Of a stretch of DNA of 17,488 bases, positions 7,424 to 17,300 are shown one piece after another (position 1 is the stretch's first letter; each line of letters opens with the position of its first letter). The notes under the pieces were generated by a model that saw only the letters and a list, made by a program, of their open reading frames with translations, made no database searches and had not been told where the DNA came from. Origin of the DNA: Pedobacter sp. (GTDB lineage Bacteria > Bacteroidota > Bacteroidia > Sphingobacteriales > Sphingobacteriaceae); NCBI GenBank assembly GCA_004295885.1, contig SEDG01000036.1, positions 1 to 17,488 on the forward strand, read 5' to 3'. The translations under genes and the position numbers were made by a program.

Positions 7424-10400
7424 ATGAAAAAAATTTTACTTCAAACACTGTTGCTGTTGTGCTGTTGTGCCTCTGTATGGGCGCAAACTCGAACGGTAAC
7501 AGGAAAGGTGGTCGACAAAGATGATCAAATCTTGGTCGGCGTAACCATCACTGTCAAGGGTACCAAAACTCAAGTGATTACAGATGCCGGTGGAAAATTC
7601 AAGATTAACATTCCTACAACAGGTAATACAACGCTTGTAGCGAGTTTCATTGGTTCTAAATCTGTTGAGCTTAGCGTAGGCGACAAAAAAGAACTTCTTT
7701 TTGAAATGAACCAAGACGACGAGAGTACGCTTGCCGAGGTTCAAGTCATCAACATCGGTTACGGAAAAGTCTCAAAAGATGCCATTACGGGAGCTGTATC
7801 TTCCGTTAGTGCTAAAGACTTAAAAGATTTTCCAGTGGCAACAGCAGCCGAAGCCTTAGCCGGAAAATTGGCGGGTGTTTCGGTAGTAACTTCAGAAGGG
7901 AAGCCAGGTGCTGAGATTACTGTTCGTGTAAGGGCGGGTAGTTCTATTACACAAGATAATTCTCCACTGTACATTGTAGATGGGGTACAACTAGAAAATG
8001 CGCTTTCAGTAGTATCTCCCCAAGAAATTGAATCGATTGATGTTTTAAAGGATGTTGCCTCTACAGCGATTTATGGTGCAAGAGGTGCAAATGGTGTGGT
8101 ATTAATTACCACTAAGTCGGGCAGAAATTCGCGTACCGTTGTTTCTTTAAGTAGTTACGCGGGTGTTCGTCAGATTACTAACGTGCTCGATGTGATGAAA
8201 CCTTATGACTTTGTGATGTACCAATATCAACTTTATAATGGTAGTGTTGCTGATAGGGAAATATTCGTAAAGAGATTCGGTGCTTTTTCAGATTTAGATA
8301 TTTATAAAAACGTTCCTTTTACTGATTGGCAAGATAAAGTGTTCGGTCGTGAAGCTTTTTCGCATACTGAAAATATGACTATCAATGGAGGTACAAAAAC
8401 CTCAAGTTATAACTTAAACGTTAATAATTACAAGGAAGACGGTATCATGCTTAACTCTGGTGCTGCTCGTACTTTTGTTTCTTTCCGTTTCGACAACTCT
8501 AGTTCTGATAAGTTGCGTTTTGGATTTAACGCAAGATATAGCCGTCAGAAAGTATACGGTGCAGGAACATCGAGTACTGGTAGTCAAAGTAATAACAGTT
8601 TAAGAAATGGTGTTCGTTATCGTCCGTATGATGAACCTGGGCAAAGTATAGATTTGGATGAGTTCGATCCAGAATATGCATCTTCAACAAATTTAACCAG
8701 CCCAGTTTTAAGCGCTTATTCAGTTACTAAAAATGATTACAACAATCAGTTGGTGACTAGCGGCTATGCTCAATTTACTCCAATTAAAGGATTAAACATT
8801 AAATCGCTTTTTGGCGTAACTAACGGAGAGCGTAGAACAGATCAGTTTAACAGTGCGGTTACAGGTATCGCAAGGCAAAATGCTAATTTACCCGTGGTAA
8901 ATTTAAGTAATGCATCTACACTCACATTAATTAATACCAATACAGTTACTTATGATTTCACTTTAGGGAAATCTCATAAAATTGGTTTATTAGCTGGCCA
9001 GGAAATTAATCAAAGTAGAACGCGAAATGCTGCAAGTACTACGAAGTGGTTACCAGTAGATTTAACTGCAGAGCAAGCTTTTGCTGGTATCCAAAAAGCA
9101 ACGCCACCGTCTGGAGGTGTGCAAGATGCGCCAACTACTTCAGAAGGTCAGAATAGACTTTTTTCTTTGTTTGGTCGTGCTTCATACAATTACAAAGGCA
9201 AATATTTAGCTTCATTTATTATCCGTAATGATGCATCTTCTCTTTTTGCACCAGAAAATCGCAATGCGCTGTTTCCTTCGGGGCAATTGGCTTGGCGTTT
9301 AAGTGAAGAAGATTTCATGAAAAAACTCGACTTAAAATGGTTGGGTAGTGCAAAAATAAGAGCAAGTTATGGCGCTGGTGGTAATAACCGTATCGGCGCC
9401 GATCTTTGGAAAGTATTATACCTAGGTGGAAGCAATTTAGGCTATGCGATTGATGAATCACTAACTCCAGGTTTCGCTCCAAACGCATTGGCAAATCCGA
9501 ACGTGAAGTGGGAAACTACAGTTTCGAGAAATCTGGGATTAGACCTTGCGTTTTTTAATAGTAGACTTAATGCAACTTTGGATTTTTATCATAACACAAC
9601 AGCCGATTTATTATTGTTAGCTAAAGTTCCACTTACTTCTGGTTGGACCGAACAGCAACAAAATATTGGTAAAACTTCAAATAAAGGTATAGAATTGCAG
9701 TTAAGTGGCGTTGTGGCGAACACAAAAAACTTTAGTTACAATATTAATTTTAACATTTATACCAACAAAAACAGAATTGTAAGTTTAGGTAATGATCAGT
9801 TTGGTAATCCAAATAGTTCTTATGCTGTTGCATCTGGCGGTATAAATGGTTTCGACTTTTTAGCTCAAGTTGGTGGGCCTATTGGTCAGTTTTATGGTTA
9901 TGTAAGTGATGGTAGATATGAGGTGAGTGATTTTGATGTAACTTATAATGCTACGGCTAATACTTATTCATACGCTTTAAAAGCTGGTATTCCGAGCGCT
10001 AGGGCGATTGCGTTGGGTAACAGAGATCCACAGCCTGGCGATATGAAGTTGAAAAAATTAACCGGAAATCCTGGAGATCCAATCTCTACAGATGACAGAA
10101 CCGTATTGGGTAATGCATTTCCAAAGTTTGCTGGTGGAATTAACCAACAGTTTAGCTACAAAAATTTCGATGCCAGCGTTTTCATGAACTTCTCAGTTGG
10201 AAACAAAACCTATAATGCCAATAAAACAGAATTTACGGGTCAGTATTTGTATAAAGACAATAACATGCTTGCAATAGTGGCAGACCGTTGGAAATCTTTT
10301 GACGAAAATGGCAATAGGGTAACAGACCCTGTTCAGTTAACTGCAATGAACCAAAACACAACGTTTTGGACACCAGCAGGCGGTCAGTATATTCTAACTT

Positions 10401-10663
10401 CTTATGCAATTGAAGATGGTTCTTTCTTACGTGTAAGCAACATCACTTTGGGTTATTCACTTCCTCAATCCTTATTGGGAAAAACGAAAGTGTTCTCTAA
10501 ATTCAGGATTTACGCTACGGTGAACAACTTGTATACTTTCACAAAATATACAGGTTATGATCCAGAGGCGAATACACGCAGAGGTCCGTTAACACCAGGT
10601 GTAGATTATGCCGCTTATCCAAGAAGCCGTTATGTATTGGCAGGTCTAGATATCAGTTTTTAA
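7424..10663 (+). CDS. SusC/RagA-family TonB-dependent outer membrane transporter
   Basis: SusC proteins are outer-membrane beta-barrels that import glycan fragments using TonB energy, with a SusD lid on top. I chose the ATG at 7424 (1079 residues) because it begins a clean signal peptide, MKKILLQTLLLLCCCASVWA-Q. Upstream in-frame starts at 7379 (GTG) and 7397 (ATG) would add a polar extension of 15 or 9 residues before it. Seen: a carboxypeptidase-like regulatory domain at about 22-98 (TVTGKVVDKDD, TDAGGKFKI), a plug at about 112-232 (ITGAVSSVSAKDL, LAGKLAGVSV, PLYIVDGVQL, IDVLKDVASTAIYGARGANG), then a long barrel with family blocks such as NNLYTFTKYTGYDPE and a final Phe (GLDISF). Length is normal. 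The susD-like gene follows after 18 bp. It is probably specific for pectic oligosaccharides, judged only from the neighbours. The upstream operator suggests induction by the pectin regulator. Confidence 0.95.
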   Translation: MKKILLQTLLLLCCCASVWAQTRTVTGKVVDKDDQILVGVTITVKGTKTQVITDAGGKFKINIPTTGNTTLVASFIGSKSVELSVGDKKELLFEMNQDDESTLAEVQVINIGYGKVSKDAITGAVSSVSAKDLKDFPVATAAEALAGKLAGVSVVTSEGKPGAEITVRVRAGSSITQDNSPLYIVDGVQLENALSVVSPQEIESIDVLKDVASTAIYGARGANGVVLITTKSGRNSRTVVSLSSYAGVRQITNVLDVMKPYDFVMYQYQLYNGSVADREIFVKRFGAFSDLDIYKNVPFTDWQDKVFGREAFSHTENMTINGGTKTSSYNLNVNNYKEDGIMLNSGAARTFVSFRFDNSSSDKLRFGFNARYSRQKVYGAGTSSTGSQSNNSLRNGVRYRPYDEPGQSIDLDEFDPEYASSTNLTSPVLSAYSVTKNDYNNQLVTSGYAQFTPIKGLNIKSLFGVTNGERRTDQFNSAVTGIARQNANLPVVNLSNASTLTLINTNTVTYDFTLGKSHKIGLLAGQEINQSRTRNAASTTKWLPVDLTAEQAFAGIQKATPPSGGVQDAPTTSEGQNRLFSLFGRASYNYKGKYLASFIIRNDASSLFAPENRNALFPSGQLAWRLSEEDFMKKLDLKWLGSAKIRASYGAGGNNRIGADLWKVLYLGGSNLGYAIDESLTPGFAPNALANPNVKWETTVSRNLGLDLAFFNSRLNATLDFYHNTTADLLLLAKVPLTSGWTEQQQNIGKTSNKGIELQLSGVVANTKNFSYNINFNIYTNKNRIVSLGNDQFGNPNSSYAVASGGINGFDFLAQVGGPIGQFYGYVSDGRYEVSDFDVTYNATANTYSYALKAGIPSARAIALGNRDPQPGDMKLKKLTGNPGDPISTDDRTVLGNAFPKFAGGINQQFSYKNFDASVFMNFSVGNKTYNANKTEFTGQYLYKDNNMLAIVADRWKSFDENGNRVTDPVQLTAMNQNTTFWTPAGGQYILTSYAIEDGSFLRVSNITLGYSLPQSLLGKTKVFSKFRIYATVNNLYTFTKYTGYDPEANTRRGPLTPGVDYAAYPRSRYVLAGLDISF

Positions 10664-10681
10664 CCATTAGATTAATTGAAA

Positions 10682-12508
10682 ATGAAATCAACATATAAAA
10701 AATCAATCGTATTACTAAGCATTGGGGCCTTTGTCCTAGCTGGTAGTTCGTGTAAAAAATATTTAGATATTGAAAATCCTTCAACTATCTCACAAGAAGT
10801 TGCTTTTGAAAGCGTTTCTTACGCAAACACCGCAATTATTGGTGTTTACAACACATTGCCAGGAGATAACGGTTTAACCAAAGAAGGGATGATTTGGTCC
10901 TTATCAGCCGATGACTTTAAAACCACTGGAAGTTATGGTGCAGAAGACCGCAGAGGTGTAAGTATGTACCTTACCAGTACTGCAAATGGTGAGCTTTTAG
11001 GCGCATTTAGTCAGCTTTACACAGGGATAGAAAGAGCCAATATCTGTATCAAAGGAATTAATAACTCATCTCTTTATCTTAATGGAGGTGCAAGTAAGGC
11101 AGCAATGGGCAAGTTGCTGGGTGAAGCGATGGCTTTAAGGGCATTATCGTATTTTACTTTAGTAAGGAATTGGGGTAGTGTAGTTGCCCAATGGGAACCT
11201 TCGCTAGATATAAAAGAGTTAGATGCGCCAGTTACTCCAGGAACAGCTATACTTGAAAAGCTAATTGCCGATTTAAAAATTGCACAGGATTTAGTGCCTT
11301 GGCGTAGTGAATCTGGTTATACGAGCACCAGATGGACTAAAGGGGCAATTAAGGCTTTAAGAGCTAGAATAGCACTTTTCAGAGGTGGTTACATGATGGA
11401 TAAGGAAAGCCATACCATGGTGCGCAGTGCGGATTATAAAAAGTACTATCAAATTGCTTTAGATGAATGCAAAGAAATCATGGCCAAAAGAAGTGAACAT
11501 AATCTTAATCCTAGTTATGAGAATGTGTTCAAGTCCTTACACACCAGTACACGTTTTGATCCAACGAATGAATTAATGTTTGAAGTTGGTGCGTTCGGTG
11601 CAGGTGCAAGAACAGATTCTAAACTTGGTTATTATAATGGATTAAGAATTAATGGGTCTTCGCGTTTTGGTGGTACTGGTGGGGGAGTTGTAGCCATTGC
11701 AACTTATTTTTATGAATTTGATCAGTTAGGTGATAGCCGAAGAGATGTTACCATTGGATCTTATGAAATTGATGCAAATTCCCAAAAAGTAATTAATGTG
11801 CTTAATAACATGTCCGATGGTAAATTTAGAAGATCTTGGACTAGTATAATTGGTACTACACAGACTTTAGCGGTAAATTGGCCAGTGCTTCGCTTTGCAG
11901 ATGTATTGTTAATGTTTGCCGAAGCAGATAATGAATTGAATGCTGGTCCTTCTGCAGCAGCGCAAGCAGCACTTTTGGAGATTAGAAGCAGAGCGTTTGT
12001 TGGCTTTGAAAGTCGTATACCCCCAATGCCTACAGATTATGCTGGCTTTTTTGATGCCATCGTTAAAGAACGTTTATTAGAGTTTGGTGGAGAAGCAGTT
12101 CGTAAATATGATTTGATCAGATGGAATATCATGGGTGCTAAATTCGCCGAGGTTCGTGTTAAGCTTCGTCAATTAATGAATGGTGAAGGCGTTTATGCGA
12201 ATGTTCCTAAATATGTTTATGCAAAACCTGCAGTGTATAATGTTATACAATCTCAACAAGAGTTCAATACGCTTGACACTTATGGAGGTTCTCCTTCAGT
12301 TACCTTATTTCAACCAGGTTTAGGTACATCAAGTGCTCCAACAGGCTACACCACTAAAAACTGGAGAGCATCTATAAACGAAGAGTACATCACTGGAAAA
12401 TCTACAGGTTTTGCTACCTTCTTCGAATCAAATAGGGCAGAAGTATTCCCTTTCCATAATGATGTGAGACTCTACAACACTAAAATTGTTCAGAACTATG
12501 GCTATTAA
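10682..12508 (+). CDS. SusD/RagB-family surface glycan-binding lipoprotein
   Basis: SusD proteins bind glycan outside the cell and sit as a lid on the SusC barrel. The ATG at 10682 gives 608 residues; a TTG two codons upstream is less likely. The signal peptide ends in a lipobox with Cys24 (LAGSSCKKYLD), so the mature protein is a lipoprotein, probably exported to the surface. Seen: the N-terminal KYLDIENPST block, the helical (TPR-like) segment GEAMALRALSYFTLVRNWGS (147-166), and the C-terminal KERLLEFGGEAVRKYDLIRW block typical of RagB/SusD. It is slightly long for the family but intact. It lies between susC (18 bp) and the beta-helix lipoprotein (10 bp), clearly in one operon. Ligand specificity cannot be read from sequence; pectin is inferred from context. 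Confidence 0.94.
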   Translation: MKSTYKKSIVLLSIGAFVLAGSSCKKYLDIENPSTISQEVAFESVSYANTAIIGVYNTLPGDNGLTKEGMIWSLSADDFKTTGSYGAEDRRGVSMYLTSTANGELLGAFSQLYTGIERANICIKGINNSSLYLNGGASKAAMGKLLGEAMALRALSYFTLVRNWGSVVAQWEPSLDIKELDAPVTPGTAILEKLIADLKIAQDLVPWRSESGYTSTRWTKGAIKALRARIALFRGGYMMDKESHTMVRSADYKKYYQIALDECKEIMAKRSEHNLNPSYENVFKSLHTSTRFDPTNELMFEVGAFGAGARTDSKLGYYNGLRINGSSRFGGTGGGVVAIATYFYEFDQLGDSRRDVTIGSYEIDANSQKVINVLNNMSDGKFRRSWTSIIGTTQTLAVNWPVLRFADVLLMFAEADNELNAGPSAAAQAALLEIRSRAFVGFESRIPPMPTDYAGFFDAIVKERLLEFGGEAVRKYDLIRWNIMGAKFAEVRVKLRQLMNGEGVYANVPKYVYAKPAVYNVIQSQQEFNTLDTYGGSPSVTLFQPGLGTSSAPTGYTTKNWRASINEEYITGKSTGFATFFESNRAEVFPFHNDVRLYNTKIVQNYGY

Positions 12509-12518
12509 ACCTACAAAT

Positions 12519-14159
12519 ATGAAAACGACAAAATTTTCATTCAAAGCATTATTACCAATGGTGGTTATGTTGTTTACCATACTGGCTTGCCAGAAAGAAG
12601 ACCCAAATAAAGGTTTAGATGCGCCACGCTTATTTAAACCTGGAGCCATCTCTATAAAAACAGATCAAACTTCAGCTAAACTAACTTGGGCTGCACCAGT
12701 ATTGAGTAAAAATCTTAAACTTTCTTACTTAACAGAGTTCTCACAAGATACCACGTTTGCTACCACAGAATTTGCTATAAAAACAGATACTATGGGTGTG
12801 ACGGTTACTGATGAAAAATTAGCTGTTCGTAAAAAGTATTATGCTCGTGTTAAGGCATTAGCTACAGCAAACCAACCTGAATCTCAATGGCAAAGAAGTA
12901 ATGGTTTTACGGTAACGGGAGAACAGCTGTTTTTGCCAGTTAGAGAATTGGAAATCATGGAAACCCAAATCACCGTTCGTTGGAAACCAACTGCAGGATT
13001 AGACAAAATTACTTTAACACCTACCACAGGAGCGCCAATAGTTATTACGCTTTCGGCGGCAGATGCATTGGCTGGCGTAAAAGTAATAACTGGTCTTACA
13101 GCAGATACGAAATATAGTACAGAGATATTTATTGGTGCAAAGAGCAAAGGCTTATTAGAGATTTCTACATTGGCAGTAACAGTTTATTCGGTTATTCTTA
13201 ATTCAGGTGCCGATCTAGTTGCTGCAATTAACGCAGCTCCAAACAATGCGATAATAGGACTTAATCCTGGTACCTATAGTGCTGGTTCTGCTGTATTTAC
13301 CCTATTACAAAAATCAGTTACTTTAAAGTCTACTTCTGGCAATCCATTAAATACAAAGGTTAATTTTAGAGAATTTACTTTAAGAGGTACTGGTGCAGGT
13401 ATAAGCCTAGATGGCATAGAATTAGATGGAACAGCTTCTGGTTCATTGTACTTTATTAATCCAACTGGTGTTGCAGCAGATGCTGAGAAAGCAGATTTTG
13501 CTAACGTCAAGATTAACAACTGTATCATTCATGGCGCTACAACCAGTTTCATGAGGGCAAACAGGGGAGCAGCAGCCAGCGATTATAAAATGGATCAAAT
13601 TATAATTAAAAACTCTGTTGTATATGACATCGGTTCTACCCTTGGCTATACGTTTTTACATTTAGACAAACTGCAATTTAATTCGCTTACCGTAACCAAA
13701 TCTACATTTTATAATATTGGAAGGGCATTTATAACTTGTGCGACAGTTATCGCTAGCACACCTCCAACCATTACTGTAGATTTTTGCACCTTTAACAATT
13801 TCGGGGCGAGTAATACCTATATTCTCATGGATGCAAATGCCAATCCTGTTAAGTTCTCGATGACGAACAGCATTATTGGAAACGTTCCTAGACCAGCAGG
13901 AACGGTTAACGGTGTGGTGATGAGGGCAAACGGAGCAGGTACGACTATGGTATTCAGCTATAACAATACCTTCAATTTTACGAATGGAACTGGTACGACA
14001 CTAACATTGCCTACTACAAACACTTCTCAAGCAGGCAATCAAACTGTAGTTTTAGATTGGACAGCGACAACCAGCGTTTTCACACTTCCAGCAAATTCAC
14101 CTTTAAGGACGGCGAGTAGTGCAAGTGCACCAATCGGCGATCCGAGATGGACTTATTAA
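12519..14159 (+). CDS. Surface lipoprotein with FnIII-like domains and right-handed beta-helix (DUF4957/DUF5123-like)
   Basis: I chose the ATG at 12519 (546 residues), which begins the signal peptide; upstream in-frame starts overlap the susD stop. The lipobox is ILAC with Cys24, followed by QKEDP. Acidic residues directly after the Cys resemble the Bacteroidota surface-export signal. Residues about 35-130 (AKLTWAAPV, KKYYARVKAL) and about 135-215 (ITVRWKPTAG, GLTADTKYSTEI) look like two fibronectin type III domains. From about 222 to 530 is a pectate-lyase-like beta-helix with stacked strands (VTLKSTSGNP, VKINNCIIHG, IIIKNSVVYDIG, VTKSTFYNIG, FSMTNSIIG), ending in a family-typical tail, SPLRTAS...IGDPRW. 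No lyase catalytic Lys/Arg arrangement can be assigned with confidence. Position directly after susD suggests a surface glycan-binding protein for pectin. A lyase activity remains possible. It is the last gene of the operon. Confidence 0.82.
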   Translation: MKTTKFSFKALLPMVVMLFTILACQKEDPNKGLDAPRLFKPGAISIKTDQTSAKLTWAAPVLSKNLKLSYLTEFSQDTTFATTEFAIKTDTMGVTVTDEKLAVRKKYYARVKALATANQPESQWQRSNGFTVTGEQLFLPVRELEIMETQITVRWKPTAGLDKITLTPTTGAPIVITLSAADALAGVKVITGLTADTKYSTEIFIGAKSKGLLEISTLAVTVYSVILNSGADLVAAINAAPNNAIIGLNPGTYSAGSAVFTLLQKSVTLKSTSGNPLNTKVNFREFTLRGTGAGISLDGIELDGTASGSLYFINPTGVAADAEKADFANVKINNCIIHGATTSFMRANRGAAASDYKMDQIIIKNSVVYDIGSTLGYTFLHLDKLQFNSLTVTKSTFYNIGRAFITCATVIASTPPTITVDFCTFNNFGASNTYILMDANANPVKFSMTNSIIGNVPRPAGTVNGVVMRANGAGTTMVFSYNNTFNFTNGTGTTLTLPTTNTSQAGNQTVVLDWTATTSVFTLPANSPLRTASSASAPIGDPRWTY

Positions 14160-14167
14160 AATGATTG

Positions 14168-14197
14168 CAATAGGTTCAGCATAAGTTGAGCCTATTG
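14168..14197 (+). terminator. Rho-independent-type terminator after the susC operon
   Basis: An 11-bp stem is formed by CAATAGGTTCA (14168-14178) and TGAGCCTATTG (14187-14197), with one G-U pair and an 8-base loop, followed by TTAACTTTT. It starts 8 bp after the lipoprotein stop. Both arms carry the TGAACCTATTG word seen in the candidate operators, so a binding role is conceivable. Confidence 0.7.
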
Positions 14198-14232
14198 TTA
14201 ACTTTTAAAAATTATATTTAAAGAAATAACTT

Positions 14233-14255
14233 AACCTATCTTTTTAAGATGGGTT
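14233..14255 (+). terminator. Second, tandem hairpin terminator
   Basis: AACCTATCTT (14233-14242) pairs with AAGATGGGTT (14246-14255), with one G-U pair and a TTT loop, followed by a T-rich stretch (TGTTAATTTT). Together with the hairpin at 14168 it would insulate the sensor gene from the strongly induced susC operon. Confidence 0.6.
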
Positions 14256-14326
14256 TGTTAATTTTGGAGTAATCAACCTCTAATAAACGTCATACTCAGC
14301 TTAACTGGGCATCGTAATCCAATTTG

Positions 14327-14334
14327 TATGTTTG
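14327..14334 (+). promoter_or_regulatory. Candidate -7 promoter element for the sensor/regulator gene
   Basis: TATGTTTG fits the consensus TAnnTTTG exactly and lies about 54 bp before the ATG at 14388. The -33 region (around 14301-14307) has no clear TTTG. It lies downstream of both terminators, so the regulator is probably transcribed on its own. Confidence 0.45.
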
Positions 14335-14387
14335 ATCTAGTGAATTTGTATTAATTAATTATGCCTACCTGATTGAACAAGAATCGA

Positions 14388-17300
14388 ATGAAACCAAATT
14401 ATTTTCTTAAGCTAAAGTTTACTTTGATTTTGTTGCTGTTGATTTGCAAGGCATTTGCTCAACCTCCAGTTAAAATAGAACATTATTCTACAGAGGACGG
14501 CCTTTCTCATGACATCATTACCTGTATGTTTAAGGATAGTCAAGGATATATGTGGTTTGGCACTTGGAATGGAATTAATCGCTTTGATGGACATAATTTT
14601 ACTGCTTTTACCTCTTCGCCTGATAAAGTCTCGCAAATAAAAAATGTTAGGATAGAACAGATTTTTGAAGACCAAGCAAATCACCTTTGGGTAAAATCTT
14701 ATGATGGCGAAGTTTATAGATTTGATAAGGGAACAGAGCGTTTTACCTCTCTAACTACCATTTTAAAGCTTCAACAGAAAATCATCTTTGATAGAATTTT
14801 ATTGGTGGTTGATGATAAAATTTGGGTAAGCACTATTGACAAAGGTATTTTGGTGGTAGACGATGTAAAGTCAGCTCATTCCAGTTATCAGATTTTCGCA
14901 AATGTTATTGATACGAAAACCAAACTTTCTTCAGATAAAATTAAATTCATTTTTAGGGAGAACAAACTGAGTTATTGGGTAGGCTCTTCGAATGGCTTAT
15001 TGCAGCTTTTTAGCAAGGGAGGAGCTAAATACAATGCTAAAGTAAGGAACACTGGCGGCCAAGCTGGCGAAGAGTTTTCCGCCGTTGCAGCAAACCAAGG
15101 AGAGCTTTACTTTGGCACTTCAAGTGGAGATTTAGTTGTGTTGGATAAAAGATCGGGCAGCCATCATCGCATTAACGTAAGTAAAGGTCGCATCAACAAA
15201 ATGTTATTGTCAAAAAAGACAGGCGATGTTCATGTTACCACTACTTTAGGCGAATTGATCAGTTTTGACCCTAGGCACGGGTCAATGAACAGTTATAGTT
15301 ATGATAAAAAAGCAGGTCTATTCTCCATTTTTGAGGATACGCGAGGTGATTTGTGGATTGAGCCACAGCAGAAAGGAGTAGTTCGTTTCGATATTCAGAA
15401 TAAAACCTTTAGCACGTTTTTGCAAAGGAATGATACTTTTAACAGTGCAATACCCAATAACCATTTCAGGGTTTTTGAAGATAAAAATGGAACGGTTTGG
15501 TCTATCTTAAGAGATGGTGGTTTTGGCTATTACGATCAAAGAACCAATAACTTCAACTACTTCTACAACGAACCAGGGACTGCCCAACGTCGCATTTCGA
15601 ATATCACTTTTGTTTCACTTTATGATCCAGCTGGCATCATCTGGCTACATACAGATCAACGGGGACTAGAAAAGGTCATCTTTCATCCAAATGATTTTAA
15701 ACAGCGATTAGTTGTTGATCCTGGTTTATTCAAATCTCAAAATGAGGTGAGAGGCTTATTAAGCGATAGCCACAATAGGCTATGGGTTGGCGCTAAGAGC
15801 GGTCTGCTTTATATTTACGAGAATGGTTTGCCAGCTAAAATTACTTTCGAAAATGGATCTAAAGATCGACTAGGTTTGGTTTACACCATTAAACAGGCAA
15901 GAAATGGTGTAATATGGATGGGAACAAAGGAAAATGGAGTGTTTAAAGCCGAACCTTTAAATGCTGCACATACCAATTATCGCCTTACCCATTACGCAAA
16001 TGAACAAAACAACCCAAATTCGATTAGCAGTTATCAGGTTTACTCAATTGCGGAAGATAACCAAGGAAAAATTTGGATTGGTACGTTTGACTATGGTTTG
16101 AATATGATTGATCCCCAAAAAGGAAATCGTGTTTTTAAGCGGTTTTACGACAGGTCAAATGGTTATCCAACGCTTTTCAATAAAATAAGGCATTTAACTT
16201 TTGATGCAAGAGGGCGACTTTGGATTGGCTCAACAGATGGTTTAGTGATTGGAACGCCTGCGGGCACAACTAACATGGAGTTTAAAACCTATAGCAAACA
16301 ATCTGATGATTTGCATAGCTTAGGCAATAATGATATTCAGTTTATCCTTAGAGATCATTTAAATAGAATGTGGTTGGCCACATCTGGTGGGGGTTTAAAT
16401 CTTGCTATTGAAAGCGCTGGTTCACAATCAATTAAATTTAATATTTATTCTGCCAAAAACGGTTTAGGTAACAATTACATTTTAAGTTGTATAGAAGATA
16501 ATCAGCATAGAATTTGGATTGCCACCAAAAGTACATTAACTAGATTTGATCCTACAAAAGGAAAGTTTGATAATTTCAACTCTTATGACGGCGTACCAAC
16601 GGATGGTTTTTCTGAAGCCTCATGCCAACTGACAAGAGATGGTAAGCTTGTATTTGGAACAATAAAAGGTATACTCAGTTTTGATCCAACACAAATTAAA
16701 TATCATGCCATTTATGCTAATCTAGCTTTTACGGGTTTGCAAGTTAACAATGAAGATGTAACCATTGGTGATGAAGAAAGCTTACTCCAAAAAAATATCA
16801 ATTACACCAAAGAACTGAAACTAAAATACAATGAAAATACCATCAGTGTAGATTATACGGTTTTAGATTACCGCTCGGTAGACAGGCAAAGTTACATGTA
16901 CAGAATGAAGGGTTTAGATACCACTTGGCATGATAACAAAAATCAGAGAAGGGCAACTTACACTAATCTTCCGCCAGGAGAGTATCTGTTAGAGGTTAAA
17001 AGCCCAGATTTAGATAACTATACCACTATTCCTGCTAAAGAATTAAAAATAACCATCTTACCACCGCCTTGGAAAACGTGGTGGGCCTACTTAATTTATT
17101 TCTTGCTTTTCTGTATTGCGATAGAAGTAACTAGGAGAATTGTGATTACGATGTTGCGTTTAAGGCAAGGAATTGCCATTGAGCAGAAAATGACGGCTTT
17201 AAAAATGGCTTTTTTTACCAATGTGTCTCACGAATTACGTACTCCACTTACCTTAATTGTTAATCCGATTGAAGAGTTGCTGCAACAGGAAAAGCTAACT

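Noticed and set aside
7263..7448. Short minus-strand open frame upstream of susC
   Set aside because: It overlaps the susC promoter region and signal peptide, and no motif or signal supports it.
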